64,000 bases of DNA from assembly GCA_047967505.1 (NCBI GenBank), contig CM106538.1; one strand, written 5' to 3'. Shown here piece after piece: positions 24,540 to 36,390 of this stretch; the stretch's first letter is position 1; every line of letters starts with the position of its first letter. Under the pieces are notes generated by a model. It was not told the DNA's origin. It saw only the letters and a program-made list of their open reading frames with translations, and searched no databases. This stretch comes from Dipteris shenzhenensis. Lineage: Eukaryota; Polypodiophyta; Polypodiopsida; Gleicheniales. The position numbers and the translations under genes are program-made.

Positions 24540-27278
24540 GTGAGGAATGGGGTTGAAAAGTAATGGATACATATTAAATGTGTGACTTGTTTTCCTTCGC
24601 TCACAATGTTATTTTGGTTGATTTTTTTAAATATCATATGGAATCGTACAAGCACACTGTCACACTTCAACAGAGCAAGCCTTCATGCAAAATTTATTCA
24701 TAGGCACAATTGCATGGTAGATTCTAGTTCCTCATATCAACAATGATTTCAAGCACTCTTTAACCAAATCATTATCATAAGGTACAAATCCTTTTCTATG
24801 TTTAAATGTGAAAAGCCTATGGCTCACTTCAACGCATGTTCAAGACTACCCGACCAAGTATCATGTAGCATTTAAAAAAGTTATGTTGATTTTGTGCTAT
24901 GGCAAAATGATAGCCACACTTACAATTCCTTGAAATTCAATATTGATTCCATATCAAAAAGGAGGAAAAGGAAAAAGACAACCTTTGCATAGTACAATTA
25001 TGTCCATAGCAAGGTCCACCTTTTCTACTTTTATATAAAACTAAAACTTATAAAGAACTTTATTAAGTTGTATTGATACAAGACAGTATCATAATAGAAT
25101 GATTAAAGTATGATTGTAGCTCATAAGTAGCATGATGAGTTCCATCATGAAGAAAGAAAATTGCCAATGAATGGCTTTATGATTTTACACAAAATTGTTC
25201 TACAACAATGACAATTTCCAATGGTATTCTCTAGTTATGCACTCTTTGACTCTTGTATATAGTTTTTAAATCCCTTCTCATCATATAACCATAACATGTC
25301 TTCTATCTATGATGGGACACAATACAATTTTATGCATTTTGTAATCGATTGAATATTTACGAGTTGAGGCTTTATACCTCCATGTAAGGGAGGATGAGTG
25401 GGGGCTTGAAATGCAAAAGTCTAAACATTTCACTCGATCACTTAAGATCTAATATTTGTGCATTAAGGTAATGAAATGTGAGATATATTATCCCTAATAT
25501 ATCCTTCAAGACTTTATTTCAAAAAAAAAAACATTTAATCAAATTATAAGTGATATATCTCTCATCCATGATTTTGAAGATACTATGATGATAGCTTTCT
25601 TTATCACAATAAGTTCTTTGTTGATGTAAATGAGTATGCTATTATAATGGGTTTTCTAAGATATAGGAGTAAAAAATATTCTAAGCATCATAAATTAAGG
25701 TTTAGATTATGCACATGGTTTACCCCCCCAAAAAAAAGGATTATGAAGGTCTTATTAGTATAAACTAAGGCATTCTTTTTTAAGTTCATTGAAACTTAAA
25801 CCTTGATATTTTTGTCTATTTGAGATTTAGGCATGTATTGCATTGTACAAATGTGTGAAAGCATCAATTGAAAAACACCACGTTTTTGGTAATATGGAAA
25901 GAATCAATACAAAAAATATCACCTTTTTGGTAAATTTCTCCACAACCACTTGCAAAACCGAAGTCAAGTTATTAAACGTCAACAACATAGAATTCATCTA
26001 AAAGGTTGTTTAATATATCCTTGGCAAGTACTTTCTTTTCTTGATTCAATCCCATAACTTTTCCACGTTCATTATATTTCTTACTATTGAGTTGCATGCA
26101 TGCACATAATACGGTCAAGGAGTGGGTAGTATAACTTTTAAAAATAAGGTGAAAAACATAGTAGTTCATCGGGTCAGAAGGTACCTATGTGAAATGTGAG
26201 GAGACGAGAGGGGCCAGAAGGGAGTGAAGGTGGAAGAGAAGTGCTTTAAGAAGGAAGAGAGGAGAGGGCTTAAAAGGGAGGAGAAGGAGCAATTCAAGTA
26301 AAGGGGAGAGTGCATTAGTAAGGGAGGGGGAAGGTAGAGTAAATGATGTAGCCATATCAAAATATCAAAAGCCACCTCAATCAAAATATAATTACGAAGT
26401 AAGCCTCCAATTGACACTAAGCCCAAATGTTGATACTCCCCTTCTCTACAAAACAAAAGAAAGAATGTGAGACATTTGATCCCCAAAAATCATAAAATCC
26501 CATAGTCTCCCTAATGAGGACAGAAATGAATGTTGAGGCATGGTAGAGAGAAAAGAACGGCAATTGGCAACACCCAAGTTTAAACCACTTTATATACATT
26601 CTTTTTTTTTGGGCACAAAAAAAGTTTGTTTATATTATGATGACCATATGATTTGTATACATAAGGTCCTCAAAAACCAAAATTCCCTCTTAAGAGAGGA
26701 ATATACATTATGTGTCCAAGATATCTCCTGATCAGAGCAAAAAGACCAAAAAAATTTGCTTCTAGTAACCTGGTAGCATTCACATAGCTTTGTGACAGAG
26801 GAACAGGGTGTCCCTTCAGAATGTAGGTTCTTTGACAGGGAAAAGGGAGGGTAAGAGCTGTGCTTGACGATCAACAATGGAGTTTGTGCACCTCCCAGCA
26901 TCTTTGTTAGCTCATTGCAGGCTGAACTGGAGGACCACTTTTTATACATTTGATTAGAGGTTAAGAAGGATGCATTAGTAATAGACATAAAATGGTTAGA
27001 AGTAGAAACTCTATGCACACATATATTCCTTAAAATACAAATTAGTTGTGTTTTGTACTTTTTCTTTCACATCGGCTAGAGACATGAATGAGTAGGCTTC
27101 TATAGTTGGCATCAACTTACATCACTAGTTTGTGAGCCATGCATCAAATGGACATTTAAATTATGGAACTTTATCTTTTTAGAAAATATGTCACAATGGG
27201 GTTCTAGTATAGAATTGATCATAAGTGTGAAAGTTATTTTATACACATGTATATTGTATGCGTTTTATGCTATGTGGA

Positions 27279-27320
<42 letters not shown>

Positions 27321-27644
27321 TACAAGGATTGTGAGCACAAAGCCCTATTGCAGTAGGCATGAACAAGGTATTCCATATGGTTGTTATTACTATCCTACAT
27401 TGTTTTATGCCCCAACACAAGTACTTTTATAAAGTTCTTCTTATGCATCTAAGTTCCCCTAGATGAATGCATTGTTGTGGACCACATGTGTCTCATTGCT
27501 TTTGAACACAGTGTGTAAAACAAGATAAAACACATAGGTGTCTCATTGCTTTTAAACACATTGTATAAAATAGGAAGCATGATGCTCATGGGTACTATCT
27601 CTTTGTTCATTCACGATTGGCCTTGGGAATTATGTAGGGGGTAA

Positions 27645-27688
<44 letters not shown>

Positions 27689-28610
27689 GTTGGAAAATAA
27701 ACACATAGGTGGGCATTGATAATATAGATGGTGTAAAGAAGTAATCGTCTCTCTTATTGTAATACTTATGCAAGGGAATCTTTTTTGCAAAAAACTTTTC
27801 TCGTCTTCTTTAAGGAAGGTTGTTAAGCTCAAAGCTTAAAGCCGATTGTGACAATTTGAGTTGAAGATTGAGAATGTGAGTAGTTAAGGAGGGTGAGTGA
27901 GTTAACCATGTGAATAATTATTTGGTTGGGGATATAATTGTGAAGGGTATAATAGAATAGTAGGATGTATTCTATTAAGGAATATGCCTAAAATGGATAC
28001 TTGATTTTAATTCAAGATCATCATGCAGGCAAATTTTTGAAAATACTTTCCTATGGCTAGATTTCATGATGGGTTATTGATTTTATTTTGGTGAGACAAG
28101 AGCAAGAATTGTGGGGGGGTAGTGAAGCTTTTTAAAAACTAGAATTATATAATAAAGATCTTTAGAAAAAGACATTGGCAAAACAATGGCTTATAAAATC
28201 AGATAACACTAGACTTAGATTACAAAGATTGTATGAAAAAGACATTGGCAAAAGAGTGGACTTATAATATGACACAAAGATGTTTAGGGAGAGAAAATAT
28301 GTAGAAAAGGAACATGAATGGGTTTGAAAGCACAATAAGCACTATTATGGTGCTGATAAAAGCAAGAAAGGTAAGTTTATGTGGTTAGAATGGTTTATGT
28401 TATTTTGTTATGGTGGGAGATTGCAAAAAGAAAGGGCTAAAAGGTGGGGCTGAGGTGGGGCAAGGAGGGCCACAAGAGGGGGTGACGTGGAGGGGGACAC
28501 GTGGAGGGAGGAGGATGCATAACAGGGAGACACATGGATGATGGGGCCATGCATATGCATGTGCATGTGCATGTGTGCATGGGTTGTGTCGTCTAGCCTT
28601 TTTGGCCTTT
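24540..28610. other. Long intergenic stretch with small microsatellites
   Basis: AT-rich, no supported gene. It holds (GA)n runs at 27282-27315 and 27649-27685, a direct repeat of about 50 bp (TGTCTCATTGCTTTT at 27488 and 27539), and a repeated phrase AAAAAGACATTGGCAAAA near 28165 and 28235. Confidence 0.5.
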
Positions 28611-28619
28611 AGGCTCAGT

Positions 28620-29290
28620 CTTTTCTCTCTCTACTCTCTTCTTTACACGGAAAGGGTGGGAAGGCGCGGCAAGAGAGAAAAAGTATACAGAGAGGAGAGA
28701 GGTTGCGCGTTCTCTCTCCCCCTTCGAGAGAGAGTAAAAGAGGAAAGTCTAGAGAGAGAAACACTTAAAGTCTAGAGAGAGAAACACTTGTGTCCTTACG
28801 GAATCCTTTGGAGGGGGCTTTTTTCTCTCTCTGCCTCCGTTTCCGAAGGCGGAAAGAGCGCTCTCCCTTTCTCTCTCAGAAGGCGGGCAGAGAGTTTGAG
28901 AGAGAGAAGATAGAGAGAGAGGCGAGAGAGAGAACGAGACAGAGTCTAGAGAGAGAAATAAAAGCAAGCTACAGAGAGAGAGAGAGTCTAGAGGGTAGAG
29001 AGAGAAATAGAGAGAGAACGAGAAAGAGTCTGGAGACCGAAATAAAGGCTAGCTAGAGAGAGAAAGGGAGAGTCTAGAGGGCAGAGAGAAAAAATAGAGA
29101 GAGAACGAGAGAGAATCAAAAGCAAGCTAGAGAGAGAACGAGAGAGCGTCTAGAGGGTAGAGAGAGAAAATAGAGAGAGCGTCTAGAGAGAGAAACACAG
29201 GCAAGATAGAGAGAGAAAGAGAGAATCTAGAGAGACAGAGAGAGAGAGAGAGAAAGAGACCAAGAACGCTAGAGAGAGAGGAGTGCGACG
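28620..29290. repeat. Purine-rich GAGA tract upstream of the CCT gene
   Basis: About 670 bp dominated by GAGAGAGA broken by CTAG (recurring TCTAGAGAGAGAAA and AAGCAAGCTAGAGAGAG). It lies 1.0-1.7 kb before the CCT gene start. GAGA tracts are bound by plant BPC/BBR proteins; a regulatory role here is inference only. Confidence 0.7.
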
Positions 29291-29305
29291 TTGTCTCTCG
29301 TCGGC

Positions 29306-29332
29306 GTTGGGCCTTTTTGGGCTGAGCCCAAC
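29306..29332. promoter_or_regulatory. Hairpin with site II-like motif
   Basis: A perfect 7-bp inverted repeat, GTTGGGC and GCCCAAC, around a 13-base loop that contains TTGGGC again. GGGCC/GCCCA words match the site II (TCP-binding) type seen in plant promoters. It sits about 1 kb before the CCT gene start, at the boundary between the purine tract and the pyrimidine-rich region, so it may be near the promoter. Confidence 0.45.
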
Positions 29333-29639
29333 TTCTCTTGTGTTTCCGTGAGTTAGTCCCTTTCTATTCTTCCGCCTCCCATGCTCCTCTCTCTCTCACA
29401 GACATCACTCACTTTTTTTGGTGAAATCTTTCATTCTCACAGACACACACACACTTTTTTTTTTGTGAGATACAGACACACACACACACACACTGTGCAG
29501 AGCTTAGAACACCTTCCCCTGCTTCTGCCTCCCCTTCCCTCCTGCATTGCCCCCAAACCTCCCCCTTTCCCTTCCCTTCCCTCTCCCCTTCCCCCTCCTC
29601 TTCCCCCCTGTTTTTTCTCCAATTGGGTCCTTTCCTCCC

Positions 29640-29910
29640 TCACATTTCTCAAATTGGGTTCATCCCAAATCCCCCGTTTCCTCTCACTGCGTCTTCTCCC
29701 TCACTTGGATTCATCGCAAATCCTTAGTTTTCTCTGATTGGGCCTTCTCTTTCCTCGCAAATTCTCAGTTTTCTCTTATTGCGTCTCCTCTCTCACTTGG
29801 GTTCATCCCAAATCCTCAGTTTTCTGTTCGTTCTCACTTGGGTTCATCCCAAATTCTCAGTTTTCTCTTGTTGGATCTCCTTTCTCAACTTGGGTTTCTC
29901 CCAAATCCTC
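29640..29910 (+). repeat. Pyrimidine-rich tandem repeat in the CCT gene's 5' region
   Basis: Variants of TTGGGTTCATCCCAAAT start at 29654, 29705, 29797, 29838 and 29890, each followed by CCTCAGTTTTCTC-type sequence. The core is itself an inverted repeat (TTGGG/CCCAA). The tract is strongly CT-rich on the plus strand and is probably promoter or 5' leader of the CCT gene. Confidence 0.7.
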
Positions 29911-30304
29911 ACTTTTCACACTTCCTCTCTTCTCCCTCCTCCCTCAGTTTTTGCACCACCTTCCTTCCCCTCGGTTTTCTCACCTTGACCTCTTCCCTTG
30001 TCCCTATCCTTCCTCTTGTTTGTCCATATCGTCCCTCCAATTTTAAGCACATTCGTTTCCGCTCTGCCATATGCATGTCACTCTTGCCATCTCCTCCCTC
30101 TCTATCGGTTTCGTCTCTCTGTTTCTGGTGATTAATTCTAATCGGAACGAACGAGTTCAAACTGCCAAATGCTTCTTTCGGTGACATCATGCTCCTCCAT
30201 TAACAACTCTCTCAATCACTGCCCGTGCAATTAGATGAGGGGGATTGCAGACAGTACAGTGGATGACCGCTTGCTCTCTTAACATTTCATAGCAAAATTT
30301 TAAA

Positions 30305-32472
30305 ATGTCTACGGAAAACGATCTCCTTTTCCCTCACTCGGATTCTCTGATTTTCCCCGACTTCGGCCAATTGCCAGAGTTCGAGGATTTCACCAAAGAT
30401 TTAGTGTTGGTACGCGATTGCATCTTTCGATTTTGTTTCACGATTTAGTTTAGCGCGATTACAATCCGGGATTTATGAAACCTTCCGACTAAATGCTGAT
30501 AATTTGCTAATCACAAAGATCTCAAGTGCTTTGAGTTTTGGTCCTTGTGGAAAGATCCATGTGTCACCTATCTTCCATTTACTGAATTGTGTGTCTCATA
30601 TGCAGAGTAATTCGATTGACGGGATCACGGCAGGAAAGTTCCTTGAAGAGTTGGATTGCAAAGATGACTTAAAACCTTTGCTCATCCCCGAATTGCATGC
30701 TTTTGGTACTTCATTAGAAGGTTCAAAGGGGGTCGAGAAGCCGGACTCCCAGTCTCCCAAATCTTATGACAATCTATTCACGAGCTTCATTCACGGGTCT
30801 TCAAGGCCTACAGCGTTCGCCTCCACCAATTCTTGCTCAAAAGTAGGATTGCAAACTTTTGACTGTCCCAGCAATGGACATGGGGAATTAATAAACGTAA
30901 TCAGTGGTGAACTCTCCCCTGGCCAGGCAGAACAGGTGGAGATATTGTCTCCTAGAACCTTGACAGCAACGAATAAGATGAACTGCATGTCTCTTAAGGA
31001 AATGGGAAAAGGCGGCCTGAACTTGGAGAGTGCTCTTGCAGCAGGTCGGCCTCTCTCCCCCCTGTCACCTCTTGGACAGGTTGCAAGAACTCGGGGCTTG
31101 CCATTAAGCTCGGCGGAAACTGTGCCATCTCTGCAAAGCCTCTCTCCAGTGTCGTCCCCTTCCTCAACGATTACCACCTCTGATGGAAGTTGTGCAGGGG
31201 CGAAGGTAACAACCACAGGAACTGCGAATGGTCTACTTAACCGCACCTTTGCACACGAGGAGAATTTGAACGTTCACGTGAGCAATTCCGCCATAGGCCA
31301 TACCGCTGACTTATGTTCAGTCAGTGAATGTTCGCCCATCTTTGGCAGGCAGTCTCCTCGAGCTGATGCCTCTGGGAATTGTCGTGGCCCAATTCCCCCT
31401 CATGTCATGCAAGAGGCGTCACATCTTCCCTCTATGCAAAGAAGCTACAGTAGCCATGCTCTAGGTCAGTTTAGAATTACTGGTCACACAGGTCCTGGCG
31501 TTGAGGATTTCAGTCTATCCCCTACGTCTGGGAGAGAGATGTCAACACGGGGCTTCTCTAATCTGGGCCCCTACACCCATTATCATCAAGTATCTGATTC
31601 ACAGGGTTCAGCTGAAAGCTCTCCGGTTGCATCTATGAGACGAGTATACAGTACTGGAGATCTGCAGGTATGCTTTACATCAGCTACTCCTTCCAGTGGA
31701 GTGTCGAGCTTGCTGCACTTTTAATCAAGCAGCAAATGTGACTCTAGCTTCACTGTTTAATACATGAACGCATGTCCTTATGCCAACTAGTCTTTATGCT
31801 CGTCCAGTCTTTTCCTAGCTTTCAAGGCTGTTGCTGACGATACACATTGTCTGTTTAAATAGGCGTTAAATGGAATGCAATTCGGTTATGGATGTAATAG
31901 TCCTAATCCACTGGAACACATTAACGTAGAGGAAGCTGGAAGTTTGAAGATCGGGCATTACACACCAGAGGAGAGAAAGATGAAGTTGCATAGGTACAGG
32001 CAGAAGCGTACTGAAAGGAATTTCAACAAGAAGATAAAGGTGCACGCCTTTTAATTTTTTTTCCAAAATATTGCGTTTGGCATTTGTTCCAGCCTTATAA
32101 GTTTCCATTTTTCTTATAAGTTTACCGTTTTCTTTTTGAAGTATGCATGCAGAAAAACTCTAGCTGATAGTAGGCCTCGGATTAGAGGGAGATTTGCGAG
32201 AACAGATGACACGGGAGAATCTTTAATGAAAGAAAATGGATCTCATCATGATGAAGACTACGAAGAGGTTAGTTATAGTACTATTTCTTCCTTAACCTAG
32301 AGCTTGGCCGTGGGTACTCTAGATGGTGGCTTCAAATTCTTTTGTTACACTTACAAGAGTGATTTTGTGTACACAGGGCGATGGTCTAGTGTTGTTGAAT
32401 GACAAATTCATGATGTCTAACAGCAATGGAGCCAGTTGCTGGAATTTTGTAGGAACTAAGGCAGCTATGTAA
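30305..32472 (+). CDS. CCT-motif (CMF-type) transcription regulator, five exons
   Basis: Exons 30305-30409, 30606-31667, 31863-32039, 32142-32267 and 32377-32472 join in phase 0 with GT-AG introns, giving 521 residues. The N-terminus is MSTENDLLFPHSDSLIFPDF; a long Ser/Pro-rich middle (residues 36-389) ends with RSYSSHALGQF and RRVYSTGDLQ, phrases typical of one plant CCT-only subfamily. The CCT domain spans about residues 425-466 (ERKMKLHRYRQKRTERNF, then an intron after KKIK, then YACRKTLADSRPRIRGRF). No B-box or response-regulator domain is present, so it is CMF rather than CONSTANS or PRR class. CCT domains act in the nucleus, contacting DNA and NF-Y subunits. The exact role of this member is unknown. 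A read-through of intron 2 would remove the CCT domain. Confidence 0.92.
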
Positions 32473-33809
32473 CCCATAGCTGCATTGCCTTAACTATACA
32501 ATCGACTGCTTGCAATGCCTACCAAGACAAAATTTGGCCATTTGTCACCTGAGCATCTGCTTCAGTTTCGCGTGTAGTCAATACAGCCACAGTAAGCTAT
32601 ATCTTGGTTGCTCGGAACCCTCTCACACCTTCTGCAAAAAGAATAAGGTAACTGTCTGGGGTAGGTTATGCTGTGCGGTAATAGCTTGCCTCCTCTAATA
32701 TACGACAATTGGTGACTACTTTTCCTTGTAAATGATTTGCTAGAATCAGTTGTCATTATTGTCCCCTCCACCTATTGTCACCTGAAGTAAAACAAAGTGA
32801 AGCTGAGCTGTTCGTGTCCTGAGGCCATAGAAATGCTCTCTGGATGTGGCGGATGGATCTTCTACAGGTTCTTTCGTAAGTTCACATGTCCAGGCAGGGT
32901 GTCTGTTGCTGCTCCAATATGTACAGAATGCTGAGAAAGCTACTATTATAGATGATGGTACTGAATAAATGTGAATAACATGGCTAAAGATTATGCCTGT
33001 TCATTCATCCTTGCAGTTCTGCCTCATTCTTGCTGTTCTTGCAGATTTATGTGCATATTTATCTAGTGTTATGTACTTGTTCTGGACAATTTTATGGGTT
33101 CTTTCAGCCAATGTAATCAATAGGATTCCTGGTTGCTGGTGTACCTTGTCTAGACTTTAGCAGAAAGAAGAACCTCTGTTTGATCTGCTAACCAGGCAAT
33201 CAGTTGCTCTGAAGAAACAAAAATTTTCATACGCAGTACATCCTTCTAGCTCTTGGTCGGTTTCACAAGAAATCTTTATGAGTGTATGGCATGTTATCAT
33301 AATTGTCGGGTTTGTATTCACAATCATTAGGGTCATCATTTTAGTGTAAGTGAAGCTTCCACCCGTGCTTCCATGTGGTCTTGAGATCAAGAGCTCCACC
33401 GGTGTGGAAATAAGAAAGCCTCTCTCTCTCTCTCTCTCTCTCTATCTGTGGTAGCCAGACCTGTAATGATCACATCGAGATTTGAGTGCAGCATTTTCAG
33501 TTTGCAGCCCATGGAAGTTGTCTTGCTTTTGGATGTCACCTATCTTATTAAATCTCATCTTCAACTTGATTCTTGCTCTTTTTTTTTGTGAATACACCCA
33601 AGGTTTAATTGTACTTGCAATGTAGCATGGAAGAACTTAGTTTAAGTGTTTCTACCAGAAGGACCACTGGCTCATACCTAGGAAGCAGCTTGCATCAGAG
33701 GCTAGAATTTAGGCATGGTCCCTATTCAATTGAGATCTTACTTAGTCTGGGCACAGGACTAGTAATGATGCGTTAAGCATTTTATTGTTAACTTGAAGCA
33801 TAGAGGGAT
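32473..33809. other. 3' region of the CCT gene and spacer
   Basis: No further coding exon seen. A (CT)n run lies at 33421-33445. Probable 3' UTR grades into intergenic DNA up to the target duplication of the next element. Confidence 0.5.
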
Positions 33810-33814
33810 GGGAT

Positions 33815-34315
33815 TGTTGGATTTCAGAGTGAGATCCACTCTTTACATACACTATAAAGAATTGCTTTAATTATAAACATAGAATCACGATCAAAAGAGA
33901 ATCGAAGAAGACACACAAAAGATCTCTTTATTGAATCAAGTTTATATGTGCCTCAACTCTACTGAGTTTGTTGGCTTACAACCGACAACTAGAAGACTCA
34001 TATAAGGACCCTAGAGGACGTACTTGCAGCATGAAGCTGCAACCCTACACAGGCTCATAGCCTTGACAAAGAGACCTTCATCATCCCAGGAGATGACTCT
34101 ATGTAGTTGCATAAGTCCATTGCCATGCAACGCCTAGTTGCTTCTCTTCTTTTCGCCAAGTGTCACCGCATCCTCGTTCTTCCAATCACGCTTCACTTCA
34201 TGCATGGTCCAATGACCAAGTGTCTACAGCTCTTATCAATCAATCACAAGCCTATCACTAAACCTTAGACATGACACCACTCCTATGAGGATCAGCTCCC
34301 CAACATCCTCCCTTG
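33815..34315 (-). repeat. LTR (3' LTR in element orientation)
   Basis: 501 bp, TGTTGGATTTC...CCCCAACA on the plus strand. Against the other LTR I count about 18 transitions and 3-5 transversions plus one gap. Confidence 0.87.
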
Positions 34316-34518
34316 TTCTGAATAGGGAGTCAATAGCAAAACACAGCAAAAAGACTTTGGCTTATTCCTACCGGACTTGTTGCCATTACAATCAAACACT
34401 CAAAACGTCAAAAGCATCCACACCACACAAAATACTCTTGAGCATCGTAGCTCCATTGCATCAAATCTTCCAGGTGTCAAAGCCTACCGATTGGCATCGT
34501 AGCCAAACGGCACCACCA

Positions 34519-35322
34519 TCAAAATGCCCAGTCCTGGCCGGGCATATCATCACTGACAAATCTGGCTATCTCCTCTGTCGCTGTCTCTTCGGCTGTGCAA
34601 GCTTTATGCTTTTCTTTTCTAGCTTCCTCATCTTTCTGTTTCTTCGTACAAAACCTCTCAATGTGGCCAGGCTTGCCACAGTAATAACATGCACGAGTGT
34701 CTCTCCCTGTATTCCTTCTATCTTTCATGATAAATGCTGTGTCGCCAGCATAGAGATCTTTCTCCTGTTTTTCTTTGCTCATAAGAAGTCCCACAGAATC
34801 AACAAAATCCGCTTCATCGTCCATCCTTAGAATTCGTGCCATCTCACTGAACCTGGAAGGCAGACTTTTTAATAACATTGCCTTCTGATCATCGTCCTCG
34901 ACTTTGGCACCAATTTCTTGAAGTTGCTTCAAGCGTGCCTGCATGCGATTTAGAAAGGTTGCCAGGTCTTCATTGTCACCCATATGCAGGTCGTATAGTT
35001 GCTGCTTGAGATTCGCTTTGGAATGTCGCATCTTGGTCCCGAACAGAGCCTCTAGAATTGTCCAGTTCGCTGTAGCTGTCTTTGTCATCTCTAGATGATG
35101 GAAATATTCCTCCCCCAAAGCTCATCCCATCATACCAATTGCCTTGTCGTTATTCTTCCTCCACACTCTTTTCTCTGCTTCACCGGTTGTCGACTCCTCC
35201 TCAGTTCCAGACACAATCTCCCACAAGCCCTTCTGCATGAACCAACGTTTAGATAGCTGCCAGCTCGGAAAGTTCCTCCCAGAGAATTTGACAGGCGTCT
35301 TTGTCTTCTTCAGTGACTCCAT
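34519..35322 (-). pseudogene. copia-type gag with CCHC knuckle
   Basis: Starts MESLKKTKTPVKFSGRNFPS, runs 66 codons to an in-frame stop at 35119-35121, then stays open in the same frame for 199 codons. Features: DUF4219/UBN2 gag core (LKQQLYDLHMGDNEDLATFL, LLKSLPSRFSEMARIL), a zinc knuckle CYYCGKPGHIERFC near 34690, a Lys/Glu-rich stretch and a GQDWAF end. Only one stop interrupts it, so it decayed less than the neighbouring copia gags or has been kept intact longer. Confidence 0.85.
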
Positions 35323-35497
35323 GCTTCCCCTCCAGCATGCACTAACCGATTCGAGATACAGCTGAGAGCATATGCTTGTACTTCTAAAGAAAATCTAGCA
35401 CGCGTCCGTCAACTTTGAGGTTGCCTGAGCCGAATCTTCCGTCTCTTCTCATGAGTTCTTCCCCTCTGAATCCTCACGACCACGCTCTAATAGCAAA

Positions 35498-35978
35498 TGT
35501 TGGATTTCAGAGTGAGATCCACTCTTCACATACACTATAAAGAATTGCTTTAATTATAAACATAGGATCACGATCAAAAGAGAATCGAAGAAGACACACA
35601 AAAGATCTCTTTATTGAATCAAGTTTATATGCGCCTCAACTCTACTGAGTTTGTTGGCTTACAACCGACAACTAGAAGACTCATCTAAGGACCCTAGAGG
35701 ACATACTTGCAGCATGAAGCTGCGACCCTACATAGGCTGATAACCTCGACAAAGAGACCTTCATCATCCCAGGAGACGACTCTATGTAGTCGCATAAGTC
35801 CACTGCCATGCAACGTCTAGTTGCTTCTCTTCTTTTTGCCAAGTGTCACCGCGTCCTCATTCTTCCAATCACGTTTCACTTCATGCATGGTCCAATGACC
35901 AAGTGTCTACAGCTCTTATCAACCAATCACAAGCCTATTAGACATGACACCACTCCTACGAGGATCACCTCCAAAATA
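35498..35978 (-). repeat. LTR (5' LTR in element orientation)
   Basis: 481 bp. It lacks about 10-14 bp relative to the left LTR near 35935 (around CCTATCACTAAACC in the left copy) and its outer end is mutated from CAACA to AAATA. The target duplication GGGAT follows directly. Confidence 0.87.
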
Positions 35979-36390
35979 GGGATTCCGTGCAAATTTCGGA
36001 AGCTGTGGTTACAAAAGCATTCTCTTAGCACTTTGAACGACAGCTTACAGAATTATAGGGATCGATTCAGAAATGCAAAAAGACATGCACCCGAGTTTCA
36101 AGGCAGGCACAAGCATTACAACTTGATTCAAAGCTGGCCCATCCTCCAGTAAAGTGGCTCTTATGCCCAGGTGATAATTGACTCTGTATATTTCTTTCAT
36201 CCATAAATTTCAATCATCCCATTTTCATCTCGTCTCCTCAAAGCGTATAGTGAAAGGTTCTCTCTCACCTCTACTTTTCTTTGACTTTCTAGTGTCTACA
36301 ATTTTTCTCACAAAGTGGCTCGGAAGAATGGAAGGGGCAGCCACCTTCTTCTTCTTTGGATGCATAGAGTATTTCTTTCGTTTTAAATGT

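Larger units (their letters stand above)
33815..35978 (-). mobile_element. Non-autonomous gag-only LTR element (TR-GAG type)
   Basis: Two direct LTRs (33815-34315 and 35498-35978) enclose only a gag frame on the minus strand. The 5-bp target duplication GGGAT flanks it at 33810-33814 and 35979-35983. A degenerate PBS-like sequence (TTGCTATTAGAGCG on the minus strand) precedes gag, and a purine tract (CAAGGGAGGA) precedes the left LTR. There is no protease, integrase or RT, so mobility would need a partner copia element. Total length is 2164 bp. Confidence 0.88.

Noticed and set aside
24050-24670. Long open frames on both strands through the TG and AG repeats
   Set aside because: They are products of dinucleotide repeats (His/Thr, Cys/Val, Arg/Glu, Leu/Ser runs), not genes.
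26635-27018. 127-codon minus-strand frame as a gene
   Set aside because: No recognisable motif, no splice context, ordinary for chance frames in this AT-rich region.
28575-29056. Arg/Glu-rich frames in the GAGA tract
   Set aside because: The low-complexity purine repeat gives open frames in several phases; no domain and no start context.
29381-30131. Ser/Pro/Phe-rich frames upstream of the CCT gene
   Set aside because: Three overlapping frames are open because the sequence is CT-rich and repetitive; best read as promoter or 5' UTR.
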